64,000 nucleotides of DNA, from the NCBI RefSeq assembly GCF_037975245.1, contig NC_092563.1, positions 27,243,960 to 27,307,959 of the forward strand. The letters run 5' to 3'. Positions 31,944 through 43,429 of this stretch are shown here, piece after piece. The notes beneath the pieces are model-generated. The model worked only from the letters and a program-made list of their open reading frames with translations, ran no database searches and was not told where the DNA came from. Within the stretch, counting starts at the first letter, position 1. Each line of letters begins with the position of its first letter. Made by a program: the position numbers and the translations under genes. The stretch is from Apostichopus japonicus (taxonomy: Eukaryota; Echinodermata; Holothuroidea; Aspidochirotida; Stichopodidae).

Positions 31944-33856
31944 CAGGGGCGGATCCAGGGGGGGGCCGACCCGGCCCCGGCCCCCCCTTTTTGGAAATCA
32001 GTTGCGTTTTTTATGTGGGAGTACTTCAAATTCCTAATAGGCATAACTTGGTGGAAGAAAAGCCTAATATATCCAGCTGCTCTTCCCTGAAACGCGATCG
32101 TTTTTATTCCAAATTTGAAACTAAGACAATTATCAGGTCTACGCGACATCACGTATTAATTACATACGGCTCAGTACTATAGTGCTGACTATTACTGTCA
32201 GGGAAAATCAATGCACAGTTAGCACTACAGACCCCAAAGCGCCTATAGCGTTATAGGATCTTTGGTTAGCGCGGATGAGTGTTTCCACTTCTTTCTGTAA
32301 ACAGTGAAACACCGTGAGGTCATCATGATTCACGCGTGTGCATTTGTGACTCCATTTCGGGAAAGAAAAATTTGACCTGTGGAAGCCTCTACTGACCGAG
32401 CCACACATCGTTTTTGAACGAGCTTACTGAGGCTGAAAGGTAAATAAATCATTTCGAAAAAATCGGGTCTTGATCTATAACTATTATAAGGCATATTGAT
32501 AGATTGAATACTGGCTAGAGCTAGGATTACAATAGGCGTACTTGGTACTTACGAATAAAAAGCTGTTTCGCTGACAACGCGATCATATTGAATTAGTGTG
32601 AGGCCCAATTTCGCGAAATCAAAATAGAGAAGTCAAACCTGAAACTAAGTCTTAGACTATTCACCAAGTTGGGTAATAAAGTTAGGGTTGTACTATCCAC
32701 AAGAAAACTAATGGGATTGATATTGATGTGTGGTTAGGTCATAACTAGACATTCTGGGAAATAGTATTCACCGATTTGGCGTGACGTCACTGTGTGCCCA
32801 AACAGAGGTGTTTGTTCTATCTAATCGGATACAAATAAAAAATAGCCTAGGCCTATGGTGAAAATTCCCCAAGGTCATTGCGCCAACCAGGGGTCTGGGG
32901 ACCTCATGTCTGGAGCTGAAGACCCCTGTCACAAAGCAAAAAAAGACGGGAAGCTGAGCAAAAATTTCAGTTTGAAAGTTCCCGATTGTTCATGCTAGAA
33001 ACAGCATAGCACTGTTTTGCTTCCAAAGGGCACACGACTCACCTTTGACCCCCCCCCTTCCCGCCCTGTGATTCATTCCGAACCAAATCAGCACACTTGG
33101 ACCCCCATGGGGGACCCATGGCCCCTCGTCGTGATGCGGATGGCGCCACCACTGCCAAGGATTGGGTGACATTTCAGCTATTTTAGGTACTAATCTACTA
33201 CAAAATGAGCTATTAGGGTAGAGTGTCTCAACTAAAACTTCGCCCTCCGCTAGCTGTGTATGTCTTGATACAGGCTAGGTGAAATCACTGTCAGTCTGTC
33301 AATGTTATTAATTTCCTACAATTATTTTTCAAAAGTTTGCAACTTTGTGGGATATTAAAGCACTATCTCTGTAGTTTATAATGTCATACTCATAGACGCG
33401 TGAAACACAAACTTCAATCAATATTGCGGATTACAGAGGCTGAGCAATTAGGCCTACTGTAAACATATTCATATTATCAAAACAGGATAGGCTACTGTAG
33501 GATAGGCTAAAACAATATTGGATTTTTTATTGTTTACATTTGTTAGAGATATAGATATAACCTACATGCATAACGGCACGCCGTCATCTAATGTCATATA
33601 TGGGGACAAGGTTTATATATACCGCCTATTTGAAAAGAGTCTTACAAGTCCTATAAACTGTAGGTTAAAGCGTACTCATTCTCCCCAGGATGGAATACAG
33701 GCTATACTTTTTATGGTCTTGTTTTTAATTTGTGTCTAGTAACTCATTAATTGACTTCTTTTCCTGAAAATAGCTATTCCCTCATGACCTGCCCTCAAGC
33801 TCAAAATTGTTTCCATGTTTGTGTACAATTTTTAACAGCAGTAGGGGCCTACCAAA

Positions 33857-36800
33857 ATGGTGAAAATCGATGATCTGTCAACAGCACTGATACCTTGCGA
33901 TGTTGGTAACATCTGTCATACGGTCGGTGAATGGAGGGCGTTAACTGCTTCTGGAAATGGAAACTGTTTGTACAACAGTATTTCCATTTTACTTAATGGT
34001 AAGAAAAATGACAAAAGTGCACAATATTTTCATGTTAATTGTTCTATGTAAATTGTGTTCAATGGCTCCAGGATCCAAAATAAGGTGGGGTTAAAAGAGT
34101 TGTTAAGCCCAAATTGAAGGGGAAATGTGAAATAAATACTGAGAAAAATGTCATGTCATATGTATGTAGACAAAATACATAGTATGTATTATTTTTTTTA
34201 CTAGAAAAACCTAGATGTTTGTGAATTGTTTTTATACTGTAAAATGAAACATTAAGGTGTTTTAGATTGTCATGTATTATGAAGAATATGCTTATATACA
34301 TTACATTACATGTTAATAATTTTGCAATTTTTGAGTTAGTCTAAGAGCTGTATACACTGCAAAGTTTTGTTGTTGATTTCATTGTAGTGGGAAGCAATTA
34401 ATTATGGAAAGCAGACTAATTGGTTATGTTCGGAATGGCTGCCCTACAGTGCTGATGGACACATACTACCCCTCTCTTAGCATTCTTGAAAGTGGCTAAA
34501 AGGCTGATAGTTTCACTAAACATCTGTCTGATGGCGACGTTATATGACGGTGCCATGTAGTATTTGCAGTACATGCCTGTCTCGTTGCAACCTGAACACT
34601 GTTTGAAAAGTACTGATGTGCCTATGCACATATTTAGACCTACATTTGCACCTACGAACGTAAGCAGTGTAGGTCTATATATCCAAATCATGCCAATCTT
34701 TGGCTTGTTTGATCCACGTCACACCCATAGACTTAGGAAGCTAGAAGAGTTGGCTTTTGGGAACTGTGAATTTTGCATACACTAAGCTTTTTATCAACAA
34801 CAACAACAACAAATTTTCACGAATGAATAAAATACGATAAATAAATTATTTATTCATTTACTTATTATAATTATTAATATTTATTATATTTATTAACAGG
34901 TGACGAACGTTTGGCTACAGAGTTGCGGGTTTCTACTGCTGCAGAGTTAGTCAACAATGTGCGTAGTTACGCAAATCATCCACATATAGTTAATGTAGCC
35001 CAATCAATCAATGATCCAGTTAATGTACTGTGGCAATGCCTGTTAGGGCCAGATTCAAGTAAACTGCTTAGTACCACAACATTGGTTGACGCAATCCAAA
35101 ATGAAGCGGAAAAAACTGCAATACCAAAGCGGTGGAGTTCGATGTTACATATTTTTGCACTAAGCACAATTCTGCAAACGGATATTGTATCTGTCTACCC
35201 AACAGTTAGCAATTACTCTCACAGATCTCTTCTTCATGCAAGAATACACCCCCTTAGGCAGTATGTTCAAGATAAGTTTCCATTGCCAAGTACTGAGATA
35301 GTTGTCATGTGGTCATGTGATGGAGTAATGGATATTACACCAGATACAATATTTACACCAAATCATGTAGTACCATTGGTGATATCATCGAGTCCTAACC
35401 CCGAGCAACCTCCGAAAGAGCAGCTTTCAACAAAATGTCATTCAAAAGGCAGTCATCAATCAAAATTATCCAGATACTTTTCTACACCACCAACCAAGAA
35501 GCAACGCACATTCGTTGAGGATAATGCAGCCTCTGCTCCGCAAAACGAGGGAACATCACAGATGGGACCTATCAAGCAAGTAGAACACAATGTGCAAGCC
35601 ACATCCGTCACCAGTACAGGAGTCACACCGGACAGTACAGGAATTAACACACATGCACTGGTTACAGACATTAGTGATGTTATTCGTGTTATATGCAGCT
35701 CTATTACTGATGAAAACAAACTCTGGCTCATAGATCACCGGGAGCCAGAAAAGGCCTTCAAGTTTCCTCCTAGAAAATATAACGACAAAGGTGAGAAAGG
35801 AGGTGTAAAACAACGCTATTGCTGTAGGGAATGGTTTGAGTCACATGATTTTTTATGCTACTCAAAAGCTGACGATGGACTGTATTGTTTAAGCTGCGTT
35901 CTCTTCCCCATATCATCTAGTCGTGGGACGAGGGCCAGAAAACTTATCACAAGTCCGTATCAGAATTGGAAAGACGCCAGATCAGATTTAATCAAGCACT
36001 GTGGTCTCCATTACCATCAAAACTCGAAGGCTCTTATGGATGGATTTATTGAGAGAATGAACAATCCATCAATGATGATTGAAAATCGACTATCAGCTCA
36101 GCAAGCAAAGCTGGTGAAACGCAACAGATCGTTTATTATTTCTGTTATCAAATGCATTGAGTTATGTGGACGACAATGGATCTCATTGAGAGGCCACAGA
36201 GATGACGATACTATGGAGGGGACCCACAATAAGGGCAATTTCAAGGCTCTAATTGATCTACGTATCGATGCTGGTGACACAGACCTGCAAATACATAAGG
36301 AAGCATGTGCTCGTAATGCAACATATATGTCAAAAACATCTCAGAACGAATTACTCCTTTATATCAAGAAGTATATTCAAAAGACATTGGTAGAACAGAT
36401 AAAAGATGGCAGCGGGTTTTATGGTATCTCCGCAGATGAAGTAACAGATATTTCGAACTGGGAACAAATCGGCCTTGTTGTCCGCTTCTTGAAAAACGGA
36501 GAGCCTGTTGAAAAATTAATAGACTTCATAGAGTGTGAAAGCTGCACGGGCAAAGTAATTTGTGATCGGATCTTACAATCATTGCAGCATGTCGGATTGG
36601 ACCCAACATTGTGCAGGGCACAAACATACGATGGTGCAGCAAACATGGCGGGGTGTCACAATGGATGTGCGAAACATTTTCAAAAAGTCTCCCCAAGAGC
36701 GACATATTATCATTGCGCCAGCCATGAGCTTAATTTGGCTCTGTCTCATGCCTGTAAAGTCCCAGAAATTCATAACATGGTATGTGCACTGAAGTCCGTT

Positions 36801-38573
36801 GGTATATTCTTTAAATATTCCCCGAAACGACAGCGAACATTTGAAGAGAGCATTGTCAATGTGAGCGAGAAGACTGCTAGCCCTGAAGATAGTGGGCCTG
36901 AAAGTGAGGTTGATAGTAGTGATTCAGAAAATGATAGCTCCATTGATGATGAAATAAGCGAATGTGGTGAAGAGAGTGAGGAGAACGACGAGATGCAACC
37001 CGCCCCTGATAATCCTCAATTTCAAGCGGCAAAGAAGAAAATCAAACCCATGTGTGAGACTAGGTGGGTGGAGCGACATACCGCATTCAGTGATTTCGAA
37101 GATTTATACCAACCACTTCTTCTGTGTCTGGAAACCATTTCCACGAACCAAGGTGGCAGGACATGGGATGCCAAGTCAAAAACTGAGGCCAATGGCTTAC
37201 TCCATCAGATAAAAAGCCCTACCTTCATCGCTGCATTTCAAACGGCCTCATATCTCTTTGGTTTCACAAAATCAATTAGTCAGTCTCTCCAAGGCAATTC
37301 AATGGATGTGGTCGATGCGTATAAACATATTAGTATCGTGAGAGATCAGTTGATGAGCATTCGACAATCAAAGCAGTCTTTCGGAAAAGTATACACCAAG
37401 ATGCTAGCAATGGCAAAGGTGGCAAAGGTAAAGCTTAGCATACCCCGTAGATGCGGTAAACAGACAAAGAGGAATAATATGAAAGGCAAAAATCCTATAA
37501 CCTACTACCGTCGAACTCTCTATGTGCCCTTTGTTGACGGCTTAGTACAGCAATTACGCGACCGTTTCCAAGGTATGTCTGCCCATGCACTTCAAGGATT
37601 GCTTCTAATCCCTACCAATCTGGAGAAACTGGATGACGAGTGTCAGCAGAAGTTACTGGAATTTTATAAGACCGACCTTCCTTCTCCAAGCAGTGCATTA
37701 CAGGAGCTTGCAGTGTGGAAACGATTCTGGTAAATATTCATTTCAAATTGGATAAGGGCATGGGCGCACGTGCTGGAGTCTGAACATGTAAAAGGAGTCC
37801 AGTGATCGCGTTGTTCATCCAAGATCACACGTGACATCGGGCTTTCTCGACCAGCTTCAGTTGGCTTCCGGAACCCGTAAATACTAGGCTAAGCTACACA
37901 AAGTATTTAACACAGCAAACAGGTAAATCTGCCAACTTCTGCGTAGAAACCCACATACAATAGGTTATTTAGGGATAGTGCCTACTGCTAAAAAAAAATG
38001 CCTGTCTCCGTACGTCACCGGCGAAGCGAGGATTCGAGGGACGAAAAGACGTACAAAGGGCGACGCTGCTGGCTGCTATTGTCTGTGTATTTCAATCAGG
38101 TGCACCGGCGCATGGTATAAGAGCTGGAGTAGCTGCGCAACTTCTGAGTTCGGTGCGAAGCAGTGCGGAGCTCCTGCTGCTCTGTCGCAACAACCATCAG
38201 ATAATAATTGAAGTACATGCATAGCCTACCTATCATGAGATCAACATTTCGTCTTTTCAGGAGCAGCAGAGTCGACAAACCTTCAACACTAAAGGCCAGT
38301 CTGGGCGAATGCAGTCCGTCACTGTTTCCAAACGTCCATACCATGATGATGTTGTTATTAATCACCCCCGTCACAAGTGCCAGTGTAGAGCGTAGTAACT
38401 CATCTCTTCGCCATATTAAAAATAGGTACCGCAGCACGATGACGGAGGATCGTTTAAATGCGTTGATGATGCTCTTTGTACATAGGGACATACCTTTGGA
38501 TTATGAAGAGATTGTGGATGAATATGCTACTTGCCACCCTCGAAGGATGAGCTTTGTAAATCCTCTACAGTGA
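33857..38573 (+). CDS. hAT transposase with N-terminal OTU domain, three exons
   Basis: Exons 33857-33998, 34900-37729 and 38261-38573 join in frame to about 1094 residues; both introns are GT-AG. Residues 1 to ~210 form an OTU-type cysteine protease domain: Cys37 in SGNGNCLYNS and the late histidine (~203) in PNHVVPLV. A TTF/BED-like zinc finger follows (~320-395), then a ZMYM1/DUF4371-type RNase H-like transposase region with acidic residues in SADEVTD (~560) and TYDGAANMAG (~625) and a CETRWVERH motif. Exon 3 holds the hAT C-terminal dimerisation region (TSASVERSNSSL). No frameshift or stop is seen, so the gene looks intact. The ATG has a good context (CAAAATGG). Confidence 0.87.
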
Positions 38574-39114
38574 TCCATTTCCTGTTCTTCCTAGTACGTT
38601 TCGAGGAATTGCTTATACTTGCAAGTTGTTATCACGCTGTTATTTTAATTTCTATGAAGGCTGTGGGCAAATCAGGTCCTCAGGAATTTGCAAAATGTGT
38701 TCAAAGTTAAGGTTAAGGTTCAGAAAATAGGTAACGGGTGCTCTCCCAATGGTAATCGGCTGCTGCCGATCCCTTAGTGATGCTAACAGCGGGAAACAAG
38801 AGCCAGAAAGTATTTTTCACTGACACATTATCCGAAATAGCAGAGTTTGGTAAGCCCTTGCCCACAACTTTCCTGGGAAAAATAATCACGCGGGCGAAGT
38901 GGGGGTTGGGGGGGGGGGGGGAACATTACAGCGCGTCGGGCGTTGTGGAAAACCTCCGTATTGGCTAAGTATATCATAATTATCACATTGAATATATTTT
39001 GTTTTATGTTTTTTCTTGGGTGAATCTGGTGTCATAATTTTCGCGCAAAAGAAAAAAACGAATCGACACAATCATAGTGTATCCATTGTAGTGCTCTACA
39101 TGCACTGTTGAGCG

Positions 39115-39772
39115 CAAGGGCGGCGGAACCGGGGGCACAGGGGGCACGTGCCCCCCCCCCCCCCCGACTTTTCCTCAGGTTAAATATGTGCCCTTTTTCT
39201 ACATAAAAATGGAGGTGTCTCAAGTTAGCAAGAGGCCAGGGAACCAGAATGAATACTCGGGAAGGGCCGTTTCCGGCCATCTGAGGGCATTGTAAAACCA
39301 AAAATTTCCTTGTACGCTCCGCGCCAACCGATGGTGGCGCTCCGCTCAGATAGTCGTGCCTTTACAACTTTGCAAATCCTGGCTACGTCCCTGACTTTTA
39401 ATGAATTTCTGTGGGTCAAACTCAAAGCTATTTCGAATAGAAAAAAATTGTTAAGATATTAACAAGAAATAAACTCTACTTCGGAAGATTCCTACATTAG
39501 CAACTAGCATGATTTCACCTCATTCTGTCTTCAAAGAAAACTTGTTCCTTGTTTCCCAATTTGCACATTGGATATTGCAGTGCTAGTATGCATTTTTTCC
39601 TTGAGGGTGGGGGGGGGGGCGTTGATGGAGTGATGTGTATACACAAATAAGATAATACAATAAGAGTTATAAAGGGTACTAAATATCAGGCTTCATCAGT
39701 CCAATCGAATTTCTGCAAAGTGCCCTTTGATGTCGGTGCCCCCCCAGATTAAAAGTGCTTCCGCCGCCCTTG
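39115..39772. mobile_element. hAT-like MITE nested in the hAT element
   Basis: Ends CAAGGGCGGCGGAA and its inverse TTCCGCCGCCCTTG. The 8-bp duplication GTTGAGCG flanks both sides (39107-39114 and 39773-39780). 658 bp, non-coding, with poly-C/G next to the ends. Its middle (about 39230-39400) contains a further MITE-like fragment ending CTGGCTACGTCCCTG. Confidence 0.9.
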
Positions 39773-39998
39773 GTTGAGCGTTGTTAAATATGTGTCTATC
39801 GAGAAAATATATGTGCACAAAAAAGCTTGCCTGCAACGTTTCTGGTTTTTCTAGTTTTTGGCGAAATGTTTCACCATTTTGCATCTAAGCACTCACAATT
39901 AACCAAACCCCTAGACCCCTCCCCCAGGACGCAGATCACTAAAGTGCTACCATCGGGATGTCGGCCCCCCCTTTCTCAAAATCCTGGATCCGCCCCTG

Positions 39999-40699
39999 CA
40001 CACCCGTCCTTCATTTTCCTTTGAAACGTCTATGGGTCGCATTTTAATGGATCTGTGATACGCACGATTGTAACCTTTTACGAGTTTGGGTAAAACGTCG
40101 ATGTATTTCAGAGAATTGCGATAGGTAAAGTCTTTCCACATCCTCGATTTCAAAGTGCGGTTGAACCTTTCCACGACAGAAGCTTTAGTTTCATTGTTGG
40201 TCGTGAAATAATGAATGTTTTTATCTTTTAAAAATCTTTGAACGTTTTTATTTAAAAATTCCCCACCTCTGTCAGTATGAATTTGTAATGGCATTCTGCC
40301 CGAGGAAAACATGGTTTTTATAGCGTTCAATACGATAGGACCAGATTTATTTTTGATCGGTACTACCCATGCGTGCTTCGATAAGACATCGATGCACGTT
40401 AACAAAAATTTAAACCCCCGATTGTACCGCGAAAGAGAACTTAAATCAACCAAATCCATCTCCCATTGGTGATCCATTGCACTAACCAAAACTCTGTTTC
40501 TAGGGAAAAGTCTCCTTGAGCTTTTATGTAGCGTATACGTATTTTGTTTTTTCATCCAGTCAAGAATTGCCTTTCGGGTAAGCTGATGCACCCCTTCCTT
40601 TTTGACTTCTGAGTAAAGTTTGTTAACCCCTCCATAACTCGCAGGGTGTCGGGGGTCGTAATAAATCTTGTGCAAGTAGTCCTCGTGGTTTGCATCCAT
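39999..40699 (-). pseudogene. INT: Integrase N-terminal and catalytic part (split by hAT insertion)
   Basis: From ATG 40699 the frame gives a retroviral-type DDE integrase core: acidic residue in WEMDLVDLS, second in HTDRGGEF, glutamate in ASVVERFNRTLK. The N-terminal region lacks an obvious HHCC zinc module in this copy. The gene is cut after about 233 residues by the hAT element at 39998. Catalytic residues are all present, so damage appears limited to the insertion. Confidence 0.88.
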
Positions 40700-41102
40700 G
40701 GTGGGGGGAGGGACAAGGTTCTTTGTTATGAGAGGAGCGGACAGTGAATGATAAACTCGATATCATTATCCTAAATGGCTAAACAAGGTGTTGGTACTAT
40801 ATCATTTGTAAGGGGGGGGAGGGGAAGGGGAAATAATGGGGGAACGGGTAACATGTGAGGGAGGGATGGGATGGTGTAGCTTAATATTCCTGACAAATAG
40901 AAATAAAATTACGGAGACTTGTAAGCCAAAAAACGACAAACGAACAAATGTGTAACTGTCGCATATAGACTGTAATTGAGATTAAAAATTAAAAAACAAA
41001 AAAAATGCTTAAGATAATATTTGCTTAGCTTTTACTACAACACAATCATTTACATTTATTTTACCTAACATCTTAATTATGTATTGTTTACGTTACACAT
41101 TT
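40700..41102. other. Polinton intergenic spacer upstream of the integrase
   Basis: 400 bp with G-rich runs (40810-40860) and A/T-rich sequence, without a gene. It should contain the integrase promoter on the minus strand; no specific element is recognised. Confidence 0.4.
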
Positions 41103-41672
41103 TTAATCATTATTACTTATTCTTAACATTATTCTTCTTAACAAATCAACATTTTCACGTAATACCCAATGCACACAATAATAACTTATCCACAATTCCT
41201 CTGGTGGCATATTTATCTTCAATGCACGACATTCCACCAGATATTTGGTCTTAAAAATATGTTCAATGTCCAAGTTTCTTACGGAATCATCCAGGAACAT
41301 TGCGAGGCGTTCATCGTCCGTGGCCATGAGACACCAGTCGTGCTCAATCTGACTCGGATGGTCCACACTACAACCGTAACACAAATCATTGCATTTTTGT
41401 TTTATGGTATGCCAAAGCTCTTGGCAAATCACATTCTTTGCTAAACGTTGCAACGTCTTTTCGTGTTCGGTTGTCGTTGTCTGGACCTCATCTACGACGA
41501 TGCCTTTTTCAAACAGCCTCTTTGGTTGACATCTGGGGTTTCGCCTCTTGATGTGCCTAGACACTTTGGGTGCCTCTACATCCGGTTGTCGTACATTGCC
41601 GATCGGGGTCTCCAGTTCTGCCTCCTCATCCGAATCCAATACCCAGATCACTTCAGTTTCATCCTGAAACAT
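41103..41672 (-). CDS. Polinton accessory protein with a conserved Cys/His motif
   Basis: An intact 189-residue frame from ATG 41672. The N-terminus is acidic (SDEEAELE) and is followed by a basic patch. The central motif LCYGCSVDHPSQIEHDWCLM (Cys-x2-Cys with His and Cys to follow) recurs in proteins I associate with Maverick/Polinton and related elements, suggesting a small metal-binding site. The C-terminal half is helical. Function is unknown. Its ATG lies inside a tract that looks like a splice acceptor (TATGTTTCAG then GATGAAAC), so it could instead be a second exon of the upstream gene. Confidence 0.6.
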   Translation of the reverse strand: MFQDETEVIWVLDSDEEAELETPIGNVRQPDVEAPKVSRHIKRRNPRCQPKRLFEKGIVVDEVQTTTTEHEKTLQRLAKNVICQELWHTIKQKCNDLCYGCSVDHPSQIEHDWCLMATDDERLAMFLDDSVRNLDIEHIFKTKYLVECRALKINMPPEELWISYYCVHWVLRENVDLLRRIMLRISNND

Positions 41673-41693
41673 AGTACGAACAACATGTGAATA

Positions 41694-42482
41694 CTAAATC
41701 CTGTTACAATCAGCAATCATCGCTGCGAGCTTTTCGTCAATGTCAGGCACAATACTCTCCAACCACATCCACTGCTCCCCCGTTATATTTATACCTTTCT
41801 TTGTCGGATAACATTTTCCAAACTTACTGTATCGTGTGTGTTCACGTAGACTGATAAATGTCTTCCCCATCCAACGAGATAAGCCTATCATTTTGAAAGG
41901 TTTTTCAAGCGTGTTAGTTTCATTCTCAGGTTGTAAATGATGTTTTTCATATACTGAACGTGAAGGCAAAGGGTTCTTTTCAACTTCCTTCAACGCATTA
42001 CTGATACGCGTCATTAAAATTTTTAGTTCACCCCACTGTTTGACGGATAAAGTAAGCCCTGATTTTCCCGGTAGTAACGCATCACATCCATCCTTGCTAT
42101 AAAATTGTCTTATGGTAACGTAAGCCTTGCCACGAAATGTATGTAACTGTACATGCGTATTGCCTTCGAGATGAAACAGAGCAGGTTTACTCACATGCGT
42201 TGGTTTGCAACCCGCTTCGTCGTAACCCTCTGTCAATGGCGATACCGTTGGTGGAGGTGACTGCGACGACCGCTTAGTAGGGCTCGGCCATTGTAGACGG
42301 GTTTCCTCGTCTTGAGGTGTTGGTGGCGTTACATCTTTTCCCAATTTGGCCATTTTAATAATGTTCAAGTCCAAAGGCACTGCGTTTTGACGGCGCAGTC
42401 TCTTCAAGCCTTGACGCACAGAGTCATCGGTACATAGTGTCGAAGTTTCGATTGAGGAAGCCATGATATGAATGTCGTCCAA
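41694..42482 (-). CDS. Polinton protein with two PC4-like DNA-binding domains
   Basis: An intact 262-residue frame from ATG 42482. After a Pro/Ser-rich, partly basic N-terminal region there are two similar modules. The first (~residues 105-160) has the form 'GKAYVTIRQFYSKDG...PGKSGLTLSVKQW'. The second (~residues 195-250) has 'GKTFISLREHTRYS...PTKKGINITGEQW'. This beta-rich pattern ending in a Trp-containing helix matches the PC4/SUB1 coactivator fold, which binds single-stranded DNA. A role in replication or late transcription is inferred. It lies 22 bases upstream of the 189-residue gene; an AAGTCC-rich tandem repeat precedes it. Confidence 0.65.
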   Translation of the reverse strand: MDDIHIMASSIETSTLCTDDSVRQGLKRLRRQNAVPLDLNIIKMAKLGKDVTPPTPQDEETRLQWPSPTKRSSQSPPPTVSPLTEGYDEAGCKPTHVSKPALFHLEGNTHVQLHTFRGKAYVTIRQFYSKDGCDALLPGKSGLTLSVKQWGELKILMTRISNALKEVEKNPLPSRSVYEKHHLQPENETNTLEKPFKMIGLSRWMGKTFISLREHTRYSKFGKCYPTKKGINITGEQWMWLESIVPDIDEKLAAMIADCNRI

Positions 42483-42494
42483 ATCAAGAATCCG

Positions 42495-42800
42495 TAAAAA
42501 TGACTAAGTCCAAACTTTAAGATAGTTGAAACAGCAAAAATGTTCTAAGTCCAAACTTTTGAGAAGTTTGAAGCAGCAAAAATATTCTAAGTCCGAACTT
42601 TCAGATAGTTGAACAGCAAATATATTCTAAGTCCAAACTTTTGAGAGGTTTGAAGCAGCAAAAATATTCTAAGTCCGAACTTTTCAGGTAGTTGAACAGC
42701 AAAAATATTCTAAGTCCAAACTTTTGAGAGGTTGGAAGCAGCAAAAATATTCTAAGTCCGAACTTTTCAGATAGTTGAACAGCAAAAAAAAAAGTCCAAA
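42495..42800. repeat. Tandem repeat upstream of the PC4-like gene
   Basis: About six to seven units of about 45 bp, alternating between two versions (CTAAGTCCAAACTTTTGAGA... and CTAAGTCCGAACTTTTCAGA...), so the higher-order period is about 88-90 bp. It occupies the promoter side of the minus-strand gene, beginning about 12 bases from its ATG. Confidence 0.85.
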
Positions 42801-43429
42801 GAGTTGAGATTGGCTGAGGAACGATGTGAACAGTGAGATGCTTCGATGCAGAGTGATCTTATAAAGGGTTTTACAACACACCAATATCTCTGTTTTTAAT
42901 CTTAGAACAATGAAACGCCTGTAAGCCTTTTCCATCAAAAACATAAGGTTAAACACGTGGGTACCCTTATCCGCCCTTAATCATTGCTTTCATAATGAAG
43001 CTACGTCCATCTGTCTCCTTATGACACAAATAAACCCATATAGTGAAAAAAAATACCCTCATCCCATCTTCAAAGTGATTATTGGTTTTTTACAATAATC
43101 CGTCGCAATCATTTCTAAAGCTTTCTTTACTTCCGCTTCGCCATCGTTCTTATCATCTTACATAAGAGCACTCTACTTAAGCTCCTCATTAAGATACCTT
43201 TTCAATCATTAACACACCCCCCGCTGTTAAATGCCAATCATGTCAGAACTTGTTGCCAACGTGTCATGTTTCTCTCTCAAAACTTTGGAAAAGGAGGGCG
43301 CACTTAAGCCTAAAACTTTGTTAATAGAGGGCGTTCTGTCATATGACATCATACAATTTATTTTACTAAAACATAATGATAACAATAAAACATATCAAAA
43401 TCATATATCAAAATCATATATCAAAATTC
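42801..43429. other. Non-coding subterminal region of the Polinton right end
   Basis: No gene supported. Mixed A/T-rich sequence, with a paired GAGGGCG(C/T) context near 43280-43340 and a gradual transition into the ATTCATAAAAAA terminal array. Confidence 0.45.

Larger units (their letters stand above)
31944..39998 (+). mobile_element. hAT superfamily DNA transposon inserted in the Polinton integrase
   Basis: Terminal inverted repeats CAGGGGCGGATCCAGG match over 16 bases at both ends. The flanks are CACACC on both sides (31938-31943 and 39999-40004), a 6-bp duplication; classical hATs make 8 bp. The element is 8055 bp, including a 658-bp MITE. It carries one three-exon transposase gene on the plus strand. 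Long GC/poly-C stretches lie just inside each end. 31990-33856 (upstream) and 38574-39106 (downstream) contain no other gene that I can support. Confidence 0.92.

Noticed and set aside
31844-32152. Longer N-terminal extension of the chromodomain frame and overlapping plus-strand frames
   Set aside because: The extension from 31944 upward is hAT terminal sequence, and the plus-strand frames are shadows.
33999-34899. Open frames in the interval between hAT exons 1 and 2
   Set aside because: They fall in a GT-AG intron, and joining the flanking exons restores the OTU domain frame.
42495-42800. CRISPR-like array
   Set aside because: Units are contiguous tandem repeats without unique spacers, in an animal genome.
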